Below, in pieces: positions 5,359 through 5,922 of a stretch of 5,922 nucleotides of DNA (positions are counted from its first letter, which is position 1; every line of letters begins with the position of its first letter). The translations under genes and the position numbers were made by a program. This DNA comes from Desulfurococcales archaeon ex4484_204 (GTDB lineage: Archaea > Thermoproteota > Thermoprotei_A > Sulfolobales > NBVN01). The notes beneath the pieces were generated by a model. The model was not told the DNA's origin, searched no databases, and worked only from the letters and a program-made list of their open reading frames with translations. Where the stretch lies: the NCBI GenBank assembly GCA_002255065.1, contig NJEF01000093.1:1-5922 (forward strand), in the 5' to 3' direction.

Positions 5359-5909
5359 GCACGTAGGAAGGCCGTTAAGGAGGGGTGGGTCGGCAGGGTT
5401 ACTGCGTGCCATGCTAGGGCGATGAGCACCTACCCGAAGCCCTACCTACGTAAGGTGGCCTCGTTAATCAGGATGGCGGGCTTAAGCCTTGTCACAGACC
5501 TGCACACGGGTCCCCTACACCTACTAGTGAAGTTCATGCTTAGCCAGGGGGTTAACGTAGCTCTAGGGCAGGACGACATAGCCGATGCCTACTACCTGTA
5601 CGGCAGGAACAACATGCTTGAGGTAGCTTTCCCAGCCTCACACATACTCTGGTCGATGACGCTGAGCGTTATGGACACCTTCCTGGACATGATCACGTGG
5701 GAGGGGGGCTAGGGCTATGGGGTTGAGGAACTACGGGATCAGGGTAGGTAGCGTAGCCGACCTCCTTGTCCACAGGTACAGAACGCCTTACGAGCTAGTA
5801 TGGCGCCACGAACCCCCAGGTACGTGGTGAGGGGGGCAGGGTGCTGGTTGAGAATGTTGGGGGGTCTAAGTACGGCGGGCCTAGATTAGGCTTAAATTCA
5901 TCCCCTTAA
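5359..5909 (+). pseudogene. remnant of CodA-like cytosine deaminase (amidohydrolase), C-terminal half
   Basis: Cytosine deaminases convert cytosine to uracil with a metal held by His and Asp residues. From about 5359 the plus strand reads KEGWVGRVTACHARAM, matching the SHTTAM metal-His region of CodA. GVNVALGQDDIADAYYLYG follows (about 5551-5607), matching GINVCFGHDDVFDPWYPLG with Gln for the first His, then NNMLEVA. The frame ends at TAG 5710. One extra G in the run 5703-5708 explains this, because GARAMGLRNYGIRVGSVADL continues in the next frame. A missing base in the C run 5813-5817 and another in the G run 5831-5836 then break PPRYVVRG and GGRVLVENVGG; the stop is TAA 5907-5909. The N-terminal half with the HxH metal site is absent, with a stop at 5356-5358, and the stretch after LVTDLHTG looks shorter than in CodA. 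The longest intact frame covers 5422-5712 (96 residues) and could not be an active enzyme alone. Confidence 0.75.
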
Positions 5910-5922
5910 TAAAGGGTAGGGA

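Larger units (their letters stand above)
4808..5369 (-). pseudogene. remnant of an unrecognised soluble protein with a nonsense codon and frame change
   Basis: No single long frame exists, but the minus strand reads as coherent protein in adjoining pieces. Piece one (about 5369-5252) has VLKDIIVMQVDVDFF and ARARTYAEIL, then an in-frame TAG at 5251-5249. The same frame continues with VQVGVLDDGTLAGLVNAGLL, RGFRAGLPLYLAKMEYAF, GVEEWWPTFESYYGF and LKLGTHQKP to about 5000. A one-base change near 4995-5003 (QKPWPEYQHEV if repaired) moves it to another frame with GGAGVFYNTNEDRFNFIKKAW, stopping at TAA 4826-4824. A second possible change in the T run 4848-4850 would instead give KKPDVREGFKDFTK and end at TAA 4810-4808. 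The family is not recognised; the product looks soluble and rich in aromatics. The 5' end is missing, with an in-frame TAA near 5375 where the neighbouring remnant begins. The TAG is unlikely to be pyrrolysine because intact neighbours end in TAG. Confidence 0.6.

Overview
The window looks like chromosomal DNA of a thermophilic archaeon, most likely from the Thermoproteota (crenarchaeal side). Arg is mostly AGG and Ile often ATA, GTG and TTG starts are common, AT-rich TATA-like boxes sit about 25-40 nt ahead of starts, several leaders are very short or absent, and the gene families fit. The species cannot be named from this sequence. CTAG words are very frequent. Genes are packed tightly on both strands.

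Left part (1-3100): a membrane-anchored family 2 glycosyltransferase (plus) is followed at once by a DUF47/PhoU-like phosphate-transport accessory protein (plus) whose frame is broken once near 1349-1375. It runs head-on into a PiT-type phosphate permease (minus). The two convergent genes share one palindromic CTAG as both stop codons. DUF47 and PiT proteins are a well-known functional pair, so this is a phosphate-uptake module in an unusual convergent layout.

Middle part (3098-4781): a Cys-rich 283-residue protein on the minus strand resembles the Nmad3 (nucleotide modification associated domain 3) family. Next come an unrecognised 84-residue helical protein (minus) and, divergently, a small biotin carboxyl carrier protein (plus) with an intact ESMKM biotinylation motif. 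Its carboxylase or decarboxylase partners are not in the window.

Right part (4782-5922): no intact gene. A minus-strand remnant of an unrecognised protein (about 4808-5369) has an in-frame TAG and at least one frame change. It abuts, head to head, a plus-strand remnant of a CodA-like cytosine deaminase (about 5359-5909), which lacks its N-terminal half and has three frame changes in or next to G or C runs. The first remnant carries a cluster of perfect inverted repeats (4851-4950). Either this 1.1 kb is a decaying segment or the sequence is locally poor; the run-associated indels allow error, while the nonsense codon and the 5' truncation favour decay.

No tRNA, rRNA, CRISPR array, insertion sequence or replication origin was recognised. 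The most interesting items are the Nmad3-like gene, the shared stop codon of the phosphate module, the broken DUF47 frame and the hairpin-rich remnant.
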